From assembly GCA_028551475.1 (NCBI GenBank), contig CM052354.1:32887240-32951239 (forward strand): DNA of 64,000 bases, in the 5' to 3' direction. The stretch is from Casuarina equisetifolia (taxonomy: Eukaryota > Streptophyta > Magnoliopsida > Fagales > Casuarinaceae). The position numbers and the translations under genes were made by a program. Below, in pieces: positions 1-10,848 of this stretch (position 1 is the stretch's first letter; each line of letters begins with the position of its first letter). The notes under the pieces were generated by a model, which was not told the DNA's origin, ran no database searches, and saw only the letters and a program-made list of their open reading frames with translations.

Positions 1-2028
1 GAGGTACGTGTGAACGTTTTAATCATTTAGGGAAATTACCTTTAAAGAATAACTACGAAGTCTAGGATTGAAAAACAAAAATTTAAAACTGTGACAAGCC
101 CTCGTTCTTAAGAATGTCTCTCTCTCTTTTCTCACGGGCTGATCATGGAAAGCAAGTTCATCAGTTGGTGAAGCTAGTGTTTCAAGGTCTTGAAACTATT
201 TGATAAATGACTATGAATTACAAAATTGCTTATCCTTATTTGTAGAAATAGATAAACTCAAGGGCTGATCATGAAAAGCAAGTTCGTTGGTTCATGAAGC
301 TAGTGTTTCAGGTCTTGAAACTATTTGATAAATGACTATGAATTACAAAATTGTTAATCCTTATTTGTGGAAACAGATAAATAAACATAGTTATCTTTGG
401 CCTATTAGCATTGCTTATTGTGATTTAACTAAAGCTATGGTGTCATTTTTTTTGGATCAAGCATTGGATTTCTCACTAAAGTGACAAGTACTAACTATTC
501 TATATCAAACAGGAGACGAGACTTCAAGCCAAAATCTATTTTTGCATGATTTTAATATTGAACTTCATGCAATTGATGATGAAATGAACTCCAACAATCA
601 TTTGAAAAATAGAGAGAAGAAGGACGTCGAGTTGCCAGTATTTAGTTATGAAAGTGTATTAGAAACAACTAATAATTTTTCTACTACAAATAAGCTTGGA
701 GAAGGTGGTTTTGGACCTGTTTACAAGGTACATTTCATATAGGTGATGAATATACTTTGGATTCTAATTGGAAATTCAACAATGAGAAACTTTGATAGAA
801 GTTTATGTAGCTTTTGTTCTCTTTATAGGGAAAATTATTCAAAGGACAAGAAATTGCCGTGAAGATGCTCTCAAAAAGATCTAGACAAGGGATTCAAGAG
901 TTCAGAAATGAGATAATACTAATCTCAAAGCTCCAACATAGAAATCTTGTCAAGCTCTTAGGTTGTTGCATTGAACGAGAGGAAAAAATATTGGTATATG
1001 AGTACATGCCCAATAAAAGTTTGGACCTCTACCTCTTTGGTACGTAAATGTTTACTTATATACATGTGTATATATGCATGCAAGTTTGTGTATTTGTCTA
1101 TTTATATGCTTTTTGGATATTGTGTGCTAATATCTTTATTGTCCTATTTAAATAGATCCAACGAAGAAAGCCATGTTGAATTGGAAAACACGCATTTACA
1201 TTATTGAAGGGATTGCTCAAGGACTTCTTTATCTTCATCAATACTCAAGGTTGCGAATCATACATAGAGATTTAAAACCTAGTAATATTCTCTTAGATAG
1301 CAATATGACTCCAAAAATATCAGACTTTGGTATGGCTCGAATGGTTGGAGATAATGAGACTCGAGCAAACACAAACCGAATTGTTGGCACTTAGTAAGTA
1401 CATAACTATTTTCACATCTAATATTGCATTTGCTTGTTAATTGTTTTATCAAATTACTAAAAGATATGCATTAAACTATTGAATCTAGTGGATATATGTC
1501 TCCTGAATATGCAACAGAGGGTTTGTACTCAATAAAGTCTGATGTGTTCAGCTTTGGAGTATTGCTACTAGAGATTATCAGTGGTAAAAAGAGTACTGGC
1601 TTTTATAACAGTGATTCTCTTAATTTGCTTAATCATGTGAGTGACTTTTATATCCTCTTCTCTTTTAATTGTATTCTGTTATTTAAATTCAAGTTTCAGC
1701 AAAATTTACATTTATTTTGGAATGAAACTAGGCTTGGGAGTTATGGAGAGAAGATCGAAGCTTGGAGTTGATGGATCCAGCCATTGGAAATCCTTCTTAT
1801 TCTATTGTGTTCAGACTCATTAACATTGGCCTTCTTTGTGTCCAACACAAGACGACCGATCGGCCAACTATGTCGGATGTGGTTTCGTGGATTAGCAACG
1901 AATTTGCACCTCTGCCTGCACCCAAGCAACTAGCCTTTAGCACATGTCAAAATGTGGACACAAATTCAAGTAAAGCGGATAACTCCTCAACAAACAGCAT
2001 CACTGTTTCAGTAATGAAACCTCGATAA
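1..2028 (+). CDS. RLK-1: G-type lectin S-receptor-like Ser/Thr kinase, 3' (kinase) half, partial at window edge
   Basis: Exons traced: 1-3 (last bases of the membrane-spanning exon), 513-727, 829-1039, 1156-1393, 1489-1636, 1732-2028 (TAA). All introns are GT-AG and the frame is open throughout. The window start matches the exon-intron junction at 7655-7660 of the second copy, so the B-lectin, S-locus glycoprotein, PAN and transmembrane parts lie upstream. Kinase motifs are complete: P-loop [10 protein letters not shown] (698-727), AVK lysine (862-864), HRDLKPSN (HRD 1263-1271), DFG (1323-1331) and GYMSPEYA at the start of exon 6. The C-terminus carries the family's PxPKQ-type tail. The family sits in the plasma membrane and signals in defence or self-recognition; the ligand is unknown. 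Of the three copies only this one has an undamaged kinase. Whether the gene works depends on the unseen 5' half. Confidence 0.88.
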
Positions 2029-5000
2029 TCAATTCATATATCAAAGAGAAGAAGTGTGTTGAATCAAATGAGAATGAACCATTCCAATTATACCAAATTT
2101 GATCTTTCGCTGATCAAATTGCACCTTATCTGTGATTTCATTTTTTGTCAAAAAGTGGAGGATAAAACATGATTTGACAGCATTGCTTCTTGGCCATTTC
2201 GTGAACACATTCGTTAGTTCTTCTAATGAAACAAAGGGTTCATACTGTATGCTCAGGTTAAAGAGCCATATGCAAACATTTAACTGTCTGCATTAATAAA
2301 AGTAAGATGTACAAAAAGGACGAAGGGCTGGAAACAAATGGAACCGCTAGTTCCTCGTATGAACAAAACATTCTAGTTGTTGTCAACTCCGAACAAAACT
2401 AAGATGCAAACAAAGCTACCTAGGCAGGGAGTGTGAGTTGTAGTGTTATTCGACAGAACATGCTTCTTTTTCTATAAAAGGCTCATTGCATCACAAGAAA
2501 GAGCTAAAGGGATAACCATGGTGTTAGTAGAATTCTAAATGCAAATGAACATATTAAACAAATAATATAACGATGAGAAAATATCATCTCATAAAAATTA
2601 ATGATTGTTAGGCTAATTAAATATTAATAGTAAACTAATATTAAAATTTATCTAACAAATCAAAACAAAGTTAAACATAACTAAATGCAACTAAACTTAA
2701 ATAAATAAAGTAAATCCAAAAAGAATACTGGAGTATCCGATTTCACCATAATCATTATATATGAATTCCAAATGTTTATACTTATAAGAACAATAGTACC
2801 AATGTGATAATGAAATTTTCTAATTTTTTACTATCAGATCTGTAAGTATGCAAACTTACTCAATTTATCACACTATTATATTTCTATGTAAATTGAAATA
2901 AAAAAAAAGTGCATTAGAATTTATGAACATTTTTAGTTTATAATAATTCTTTCAATCACTTTATTATTGAAAGCAACATAAACAATATAGTATATCTCTA
3001 TTTACATTTGATTTATAAATATATGTTAAAAGAAGTAATTGTATATCACCTCTTAGTCTTAAACATGCATATCATATAATTCAAATAGTGACCAGTTACT
3101 TAGAAGTATTAAACATAATAATATATAACTAACATGAATATAATATCTTGTAGAACATAAAAATCATGAAATTTATATTATCATGATTAGGTTATATCTT
3201 AGCCCTAACAAAAGAAACTTAGAATGTAATAAAAAAAAACAAAAATAATGATAAGAATGAAACTAAGTATCTTGAATTAATGAACAAGAGGTTTGTCACC
3301 CATTTTATTGTATCTTTAAGAAATTGTTGAATTCCTAACTTCTTTCTTGTGTTGTGCATTAAATTCTCTCATTTTTTTTTGCCTCCTCTTTCTTCTTAAA
3401 AAAGTTCAAAAGAGAGCGAAGGATATTGGATTGACCTTATTCACTTTACTTTTGCTCTTTTTCTTCATATCCAAATAATCTCCTAGACTAAAATGAACCA
3501 TTAATTACCAAACAAAAGTGAGATTCATCCTTTTTAGCATGAACGTTTGCAATGACGTAAAGAGATTCATCCATTTAGCTCCATCCACACTTTATTCACT
3601 AAGTTACATCTTGTTTGCCCGTCTAACTTTTTTTTTTATCTTTGACATCAATAGGTTTCATAGCAATATTTATAATCGGGTCATTTTAAAGGCCTACTCG
3701 TGTTCTGTTGAAGAAGTTTTTGGTCTTGACATTGGTAGTTCAAAATCTAATATAAGTACTACCAGTTATAGTTGACATTGTATTGAGTGGATAACTAAAA
3801 GATATAATATATAATCTAAGAAGATTATATATATTTCCCTGCAAACAGGGTCATCATTCTCAAGAGTATATGTTGTATAAAACAAATTGGTTGCAATATG
3901 TCACATTATAATGCCTTGGTCATAATCAACATCAACAATATAAAAGATCAATGCACTAATATTATTATTCCAATTGTTATGCTGTAAAAACCACTCACCT
4001 TAGGTTGAACTTATCCTCCTCAAAATGTCAAGGTCATCATCTGCGAGAATAGGTTTTATTTTCAGCTCATTAAAGATAGAATCGCACTCGCCTTTTGGAA
4101 TCGGATTCTAGGAAATGAATTTCAAACCATCATAGTCGTCCTGAAGCCCAGTCCCTCAATCAATTTACGACCAAAAAGATCTATGAATGTAAATTTTGTC
4201 CGTGGTCGTTCGTTTGAACAATAATCGACCAAATTGTATGTTTGCAAACCACCTTCGAAATAGGATTCATATACTCATTTGACATTTAGTTTCTTTAAAC
4301 TAAGAAGGTACCTTTAGATGAAGAGAAAGCATTTGGCTATCCAATGAGATAAACTTAATGATCTTATGGTTGTTAGCCATGCTTTTCATTTCTTCGAAAT
4401 CTTCAAGGGTTTGACCATGGATCTCATCTTCAGTTTCTGTAAGAGTGAAAAGAGCCAGGTAGATTTCCGTAGGAAAGACTTGGAGATGCCTTAGAGTGCT
4501 AGTAGCTCAACTCAACTTCATCTACTGAATTTTCTATACGAAGGTTACGTTATACTCGGTTAGAACGTCACCTAGGGCCTGACTACACAAACTTGAAGAA
4601 CGTAATCCGGGACCTAAACATACAAAGTTCATGGAGGACTACACCTCACAGAAAGAGGAACATCTCCTATTCTAGATAGAATTGAGATAAGAATTTGAAT
4701 GTACTGTAATTACTATTTCATCATAGTAGAAGAATTGCTCATTGATATTGTGGAGATCGGGAGATCAACCTTGAATCATGTAAATCATGTTTCTTTTCTC
4801 TAATTCTCTTTGTGTGTGTTCTTGAGATGACGAGTGTCTAGAATTGCTTATGAATTGTTGCTTTCAATGTAACAAATTTAAATTTTGTTTAAGGTCCCTC
4901 TCCATTTAAAAACAAAAAGCAAAACAAAAACAAAAAAGTCTATTTTTATATTGGAATGGCTTTCCAACGGTATCTTTCACTCATTCTAGATTCATTCCGG

Positions 5001-5135
5001 AGAAACACCCCGGACGGAATTTTTCGCGAAATTTCAAAAACTCTGGTCAAAAACCCCCGCAGTCTCACGTTGGGTGCGGTGAGAGGTGGAACCAGTCTAG
5101 AAGGACCACACCAAGGCAGGTAGGACACAGGGCCA
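2029..5135. other. AT-rich spacer between RLK-1 and RLK-2
   Basis: The first 130 bp or so (2029-2150) are 3' flank shared with the flanks of the other two kinase copies at 9580-9680 and 24896-25000. The rest is AT-rich with no recognised gene, apart from a possible relic exon on the minus strand at 4312-4436 listed separately. The stretch 4560-4700 looks repeat-derived, but I could not assign it. Confidence 0.6.
4312..4436 (-). pseudogene. Possible relic coding exon of an unrecognised gene
   Basis: On the minus strand a 125-nt stretch is bounded by an acceptor-like CTTACAG and a donor-like AAG|GTACC. It reads openly in one frame with protein-like composition (acidic start containing TEDEIHGQTLEDFEEM, then SLDSQMLSLHLK). 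About 240-290 bp further along the same strand (about 4020-4070) a second open stretch includes LADDDLDILRRIS. I do not recognise the family. No start, stop or continuous gene model could be built, so this is at best a fragment of a decayed gene. Confidence 0.3.
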
Positions 5136-5275
5136 GCTTTGATACCATATTAGAAACTGAAGGGCCCAACTAAAATATAGAACTGTGCAATAATGGGTTG
5201 TTAGTGGAAGTTTATAAGGCCAGACTCTCCTATCGCCTTACCCAATGTGTGATTGGATATTTCAACACTCCAACA
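5136..5275 (-). mobile_element. TRIM-like or copia-like short LTR with primer-binding site (fragment)
   Basis: Read on the minus strand, 5275-5148 starts TGTTGGAG and is about 128 bp. It is followed directly by TGGTATCAAAGC (5147-5136), which resembles the initiator-Met tRNA primer-binding site TGGTATCAGAGC used by plant copia and TRIM elements. The LTR text (TCACACATTGGGTAAGG, then CTTATAAAC) has the usual look of plant TRIM LTRs. No matching second LTR was found nearby, so this is a 5' LTR plus some internal sequence (down to about 4940), not a complete element. Confidence 0.5.
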
Positions 5276-6212
5276 TGGGGCAAATCAATTGATATTTGTT
5301 CCTTCCCGACCCTTGAAAGCCAGTTTCAAGTCTGACCAATTGAATATTAATCGTGATAATGAACGCTGACGGTTGACTGTTGTTGACTTGATGTCCAACT
5401 TAGATGCATCACAAAAAAGCTTTCAGCGTTTGCCAAAGGATCAATAAGGAATAGTGAGCAATGACCTCCCTACAGCTTACGTTCTTAGGAGCTGCCACAT
5501 GTGGACCAAACCGCACTTTTTGGTTGGGAGGAGGAATGTTGACAAAATTATCGAGACCCGACGGCGGAAATCAATTGATCCAATCTCTTTCCCTCGGCGG
5601 CACGTTCAAACTTGGAAGCCTGTATCAAGTCTGACGAGTTGAAAATTAATCATGATTATGACGGTCAAGAACAAGGAACAGTATGCTTAGGACGAGGGTC
5701 TGGGAAGTATAAATCAAAGCCTAAGTTTTCTTTCTTTCATTCATTTCATTTCTAGATCTTTATACTTCCGGTGCTGGCTGTTAAGAGACCCGATTGAATC
5801 GGTGTACGACCAAGCCTTTGCGCATCTTTGTTCTGCTTCTAATCCTGTCTTACTGGAGAGAATGCTTCTAACCCTCTGCAGGTCCGTATCTTGTATTTGC
5901 AGCGTAGCAATTTCTCACTCGACTCCTTCTAATTCTTATTAACCTTTTTGAACGCGATGTATTTGAAACCTGCCATGATACTGAAGAGAAAAAAATGAGA
6001 AGCTAATGAAAATTTTCCTTCATCATCAACTGTAAATTATTCGTGATTTTGACAGCAACGTCAGGCTTCAGAACGACTTCTCTCAACTCTGAACTTGGAT
6101 ATGTGCAAGTCTCCGAAAAGGGATATAGAGCATTCGACAAAGCAATAAGCTAGAAGCCGACATTTTCGTAAGTCAAAGTTTTCTTGGTCCCATACATGGA
6201 AGTTAGAGAGAG
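5276..6212 (+). promoter_or_regulatory. RLK-2 promoter and 5' leader, with leader intron
   Basis: The sequence is homologous to 15785-16538 upstream of RLK-3. Visible elements are two W-box cores TTGACT (5373-5378 and 5383-5388), which WRKY factors bind, and a TATA-like TATAAAT (5708-5714). A probable leader intron runs 5882-6064 (CTGCAGG|GTCCGT to AACGTCAG|GCTTC); the equivalent in RLK-3 is 16207-16390. A diverged internal repeat occurs at about 5282-5365 and 5568-5665. Function is inferred only from position and motifs. Confidence 0.5.
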
Positions 6213-9200
6213 ATGGATACCAAAGTGATTAAGCCATGGCTCCTCTTTGTTCTCCTTCTGGTCCTGCCTCCTTACGGAGCATCCCTCTCCATTTTAGGTG
6301 ATACGCTCTCAGTAGGCCAGTCTCTTTCAGAGAGCGAGAGCATAACATCTAAAGGAGGATATTTTGATCTTGGTTTCTTCAAACCAGGAAATTCTTCAAG
6401 AACCTACCTAGGTATCTGGTTCAGAAAGTTAGGTCAGAAGAACGTTGTTTGGGTAGCAAATAGAGAAAATCCTTCGTCTGATTCCTCTTCCTTAAGATTT
6501 ACACTCTCAGAAGATGGCAATTTAGTCCTGCTTAAAGTTTCCTCCAACATCACCTTTTGGTCGACCAATTTGACATTTTCCGCTTCAAATCTAACTGAAG
6601 CAGTACTTCGTGATGATGGGAATTTGTTTTAAGTGATAGGACGAATCCCGCTTCTGTGTTTTGGGAGAGTTTCGACCATCCAACAGATACATGGCTTCCA
6701 GGGGGGAATCTTGGGATCGATAAGGTCACTGGAGAGCCACAGCAGCTCATTTCATGGAAAAATTCACAAGATCCATCGCCTGGTATGTTCTCATTGGGAT
6801 TAGACCCAAACGGAAGCAATCAATTTTTCTTAGACTGGAATAGATCCCACATATATTGGAGTTCTGGAGTTTGGAATGGAAGAACTTTAAGCTCAATTCC
6901 AGAGATGACAATGAACTGTCTTTAACTTCAGTTCAAACGAAAAAGGAAGATATTTTACTTATTCTCTCTATGATAACTCTACCCTTTCAAAATTTTCGAT
7001 ATCATCTGCAGGACAGATCCAAGAAGTGGTGTGGTCGGTTTCGGGTTGGAAGTTATTTTGGAATCAACCAAGGGAGCCTTGTGAGTGTCTACAATTAAAC
7101 CCTTTTCAATGCAAGAAACCCTCCTAAATGATTGGTCAGTTGGGTGTGTGAGGAGATCCCCATTACAATATGAAAATAGTACCTATGCAATGGAGGAAAA
7201 GATTGGTTCTTGCAAAAACCAAACGTGAGATTGCCTGTTAATTCCATAGTACATTCGGCAGCAAGTGCTAGGGATTGTGAAGGGGCTTGCATGAATAATT
7301 GTTCTTGCACGGCTTATGCCTATAACAGCAGCAGGTGTTTGATATGGCAGGCAGACCTTTTGAACTTACACCAACTCTCAGATGGTGATGCTACTGGACA
7401 AGATATCTTTCTCAGACTTGCTGCTGCTGAGAGGCCAAGAACCAAAGGCAGGACGAACGAATTTACGCAAACTAATGTTATTTTTCATCTCGACCTAATA
7501 CTTAATTCTCTGTCATGGCTGAGCTAATACTTATTCTTGTCAATGTAATTAGGCAAAACTTGGAAAGTACGGGTTACTGTAGCTGCTGCGGTCTCCTCAA
7601 CAGGGCTAATCTTATGCCTCTCCATTTACTTCTCAAGAAAAGGAAGGCTACCTAGAGGTACGTGTGAACGTTCTAATCATTTAGGGAAATTACCTTTAAT
7701 GAGTAACAAGAAAGTCTAGGATAAAAAACAAAAATTAAAAACTATCACAAGCCCTCATTCTTAAGAATGTCACTCTTACTCCTTTCTCACAGGCTAATCA
7801 TGAAAAAGCAAGTTCATCAGTAGTTGAGGCTAGTGTTTTAGGGTCTTGAAATTATTTGATAAATGATTATGAATTACAAAAATTTTAATCCTTGTGTAGA
7901 GGTAGATAAATAAACATACTTATCTTTGGCCTATTGGCATTGCTTATTGTGATTTATTTAAAGCTAATGGTGTCATTCTTTTGGATCAAGCATTAGATTT
8001 CTCTTTAAAGTGACAAGTTCTAACCATTCTATATTAAACAGGAGACAAGGCTTTACGCCAAAATTTATTTTTGCATGATTTTAATATTGAACTTCATGCA
8101 ATTGATGATGTAATGAACTTTAACAATCATTTAAAAAATAGAAAAAAGAAAGACGTTGAGTTGCCAATATTTAGTTACAAGAGTGTATCAGAAACAACTA
8201 ATAATTTTTCTATAGCAAATAAGCTTGGAGAAGGTGGTTTTGGACCTGTTTACAAGGTACATTTCATATATGTGATGATTATACTTTGGATTTTATCTAG
8301 AAAATCAACAATGAGAAACTTTCATTGAAGTTTATATAGTTTTTGATTCTCTTTATAAGGAAAACTATTCAAAGGACAAGAAATAACTGTGAAGATGCTC
8401 TCAAAAAGATCTAGACAAGGGATTCAAAAGTTTAGAAATGAGATAATACAAATTGCAAAACTCCCACATAGAAATCTTGTCAAGCTCTTAGGTTGTTGCA
8501 TTAAACGAGAGGAAAAAATATTAATATATGAGTACATGCCCAATAAAAGTTTGGACCTCTACCTCTTTGATACATAAATATTTATTTATATACATGTGTA
8601 TGTATCCATGCAAGTTTGTGTATTTGTCCATTTATATGGTTCTTGGATCTTGTGTGCTAATATCTTTGATTTTGTATCCAAATAGATCCAACCAAGAAAG
8701 CTATGTTGGATTGGAAAACATGCATTTGCATTATTGAAGGGATTGCTCAAGGATTTCTTTATCTTTCTCAATACTCAAGGTTGTGAATCATAGAAATTTA
8801 AAACCTAGAAATATCCTCTTAGATAGCAATATGACTTCAAAAATATTAGACTTTGATATGGGTCAAATGGTTGGAGACAATGAAAGTCAAGCAAACACAA
8901 ACTGAATTGTTGGTACTTAGTAAGTACATAACTATTTTCACATCTAATATTGCATTTGCTCATTAATTGTTTTATCAAATTACTAAAAAATATGCATTAA
9001 CTATTGAATTCAGTGGATATATGTCTCCAAAATATGCAACAAAGGGTTTGTACTTAATAAAGTCTGATGTGTTTAGCTTTAGAGTATTGCTACTAGAGAT
9101 TATCAGTAGTAGAAAGAATATTAGCTTTTATAATAGTGTTTCTCTCAATTTGCTTAATTATGTGAGTAGCTTTTGTATCTTCTTTTTTCTTTTAACTGTT

Positions 9201-9578
9201 TTCTAGTATTTAAATTTTAACACCTTTAAATTTCAACAAAATTTACATTTATTTTTTAAATGAAACTAGGCCTAGGATTTATGGAGAGACGATCAAAGCT
9301 TGGGGTTGATGGATGCAGCAATTGGAGGTCCTTCTTCCAGCTCTATTGTGTTTAGACTCATTAACATTGGCCTTCTTTATGTCCAATACAAGCTGGCCGA
9401 TCGGCCAACTATGTCGGATGTGGTTTTGTGGATTAGCAACGAATACACACCTTTGCCTATACCCATGCAACCAGCGTTTAGCACATGTCAAAATGTGGAC
9501 TCAAATTCAACAATTGGTAAGCAAATAACTCTTCAACAAACAGCATCACTATTTCAACAAGATGACCAATTCATATAA
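6213..9578 (+). pseudogene. RLK-2: G-type lectin S-receptor-like kinase pseudogene
   Basis: The start is ATG 6213 with a signal peptide (MDTKVIKPWLLFVLLLVLP), then B-lectin, S-locus, PAN and kinase regions. Exons: 6213-7447, 7553-7657 (transmembrane), 8042-8256, about 8360-8569, 8686-8919, 9014-9161, 9270-9578. Lesions: a 1-nt deletion near 6624 giving stop 6630-6632; further frameshifts at 6900-7200; a deletion of about 59 bp at 7071 removing the EGF-like cysteine segment. The exon 1 donor is GC (7448-7449), the exon 4 acceptor is shifted by 1 nt, and the exon 4 donor is AT (8570-8571). The HRD motif is lost with a 4-nt deletion near 8790, DFG has become DFD (8849-8857), and stops occur at 8903-8905 and 9273-9275. 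No full-length protein is possible. The P-loop [10 protein letters not shown] in exon 3 survives. Confidence 0.9.
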
Positions 9579-10848
9579 AAGAGAGGAAGTGCATTGAATC
9601 AAATGAACTACTTCAATTATATCAAATTTGATCTTTCACTGATCAAATTGCACCTTATCTATGATTTCATCTATTGAATCCAAAATCTCTAGAACTACTA
9701 CATCCTTCAATTCACTCATTGTCTTTTGGTGATAAAGGTTGAGTAGTTGTATTAATTTTATTTGTATATTCGATTTGGTGACATACTCTCTTCAACTTAT
9801 TAGTAAAGCTAATAAGGATATTGATGTGCATAAGTTGAATCCATGTATTATAATATTGAATGGACAAAAGAAAAAGAAAAAAAGACATTACATATTATAA
9901 GTGGCTAACACCAATTGGTTTGTCTTAACATGCTTTTTGAGAACGATCGGCATGGAATCCGACAATCCTCTCCCTTCATCAGATCCTCACAAAAGGGTCT
10001 GTTCAAAGGATTGGAAGAGGGATGAGCGAAGTTACTTTTTAAGCTCGCAGAGAACCCACTATAACAAAGTTGGAATTCCTGAGTAAAGAAAGATCAACAT
10101 CCAATTTTGATTATTTGATTTCTTGTCATTCTGTACAAATGTTATTATGACACAGTTTTCAACTCTGACCCGAGAGACCAAAAGTAAGAAAAAAGTTGGT
10201 TATTACCTCCAGCGCACGCAACTACCGCTTTAGAGTTCAGCAGCTGACCGAAGAACAAAGTTCAAGTTCACGGAGACTAGCCAAGCTGATGGTAAAAAGC
10301 CAACGACAACTACAGACAAATGGTGGGTCTGGGTTCGATTTTTCTACCGACGACTACTAACCCATCCTAAAACCAAAACCCACTTTGGTAAACAAGACCC
10401 AGAAAGATAATAGCCCGAAAGGGAGACCATCTGAAACTCGACCATTCTCTCAAGTTAGTTCTGTTCCCAGGATCACCAACCTTTTAGCTTTCCAAAATGA
10501 AGACAATAGCAGATGAATGGAACCCCAAAAAATTGCCTGAGTTAAATATATATACAACTTAAAGGAGGTATTCATTAAGTATAAGTCTTTATTTAAGAAC
10601 AGTGGTTGACAATTAGCACAAGCAAGCTGCGGATATTCTGGTATATACACGACATCATCAGCCTAATATTAGGCATGAACTCAAGAAGTATCTATAGAGT
10701 TTTTTAGGCCTGGTCCGGAAAGAGTTGGAAGAAGGTGGAAGCATAGTTTATTTGCTTGACGAGGTCTTGCGTATGGGAAACTTCAAGCTAGTATTCAGTG
10801 CTTGAGTGGTCCAATCCTAAACAACGCGGCTAGGATGCGTCTCTATCC
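9579..10848. other. Spacer between RLK-2 and the nuclease pseudogene
   Basis: 9580-9720 is 3' flank shared with the other kinase copies. Beyond it I recognise no gene. 10450-10848 may be the 3' untranslated region of the minus-strand nuclease gene, whose stop codon is at 10849. No polyadenylation signal was confidently placed. Confidence 0.5.

Noticed and set aside
1741..1929. Minus-strand open frames repeated in the last exon of all three kinases (also 9279-9491 and 24599-24811)
   Set aside because: Their conservation follows from the sense kinase exon, of which they are antisense shadows.
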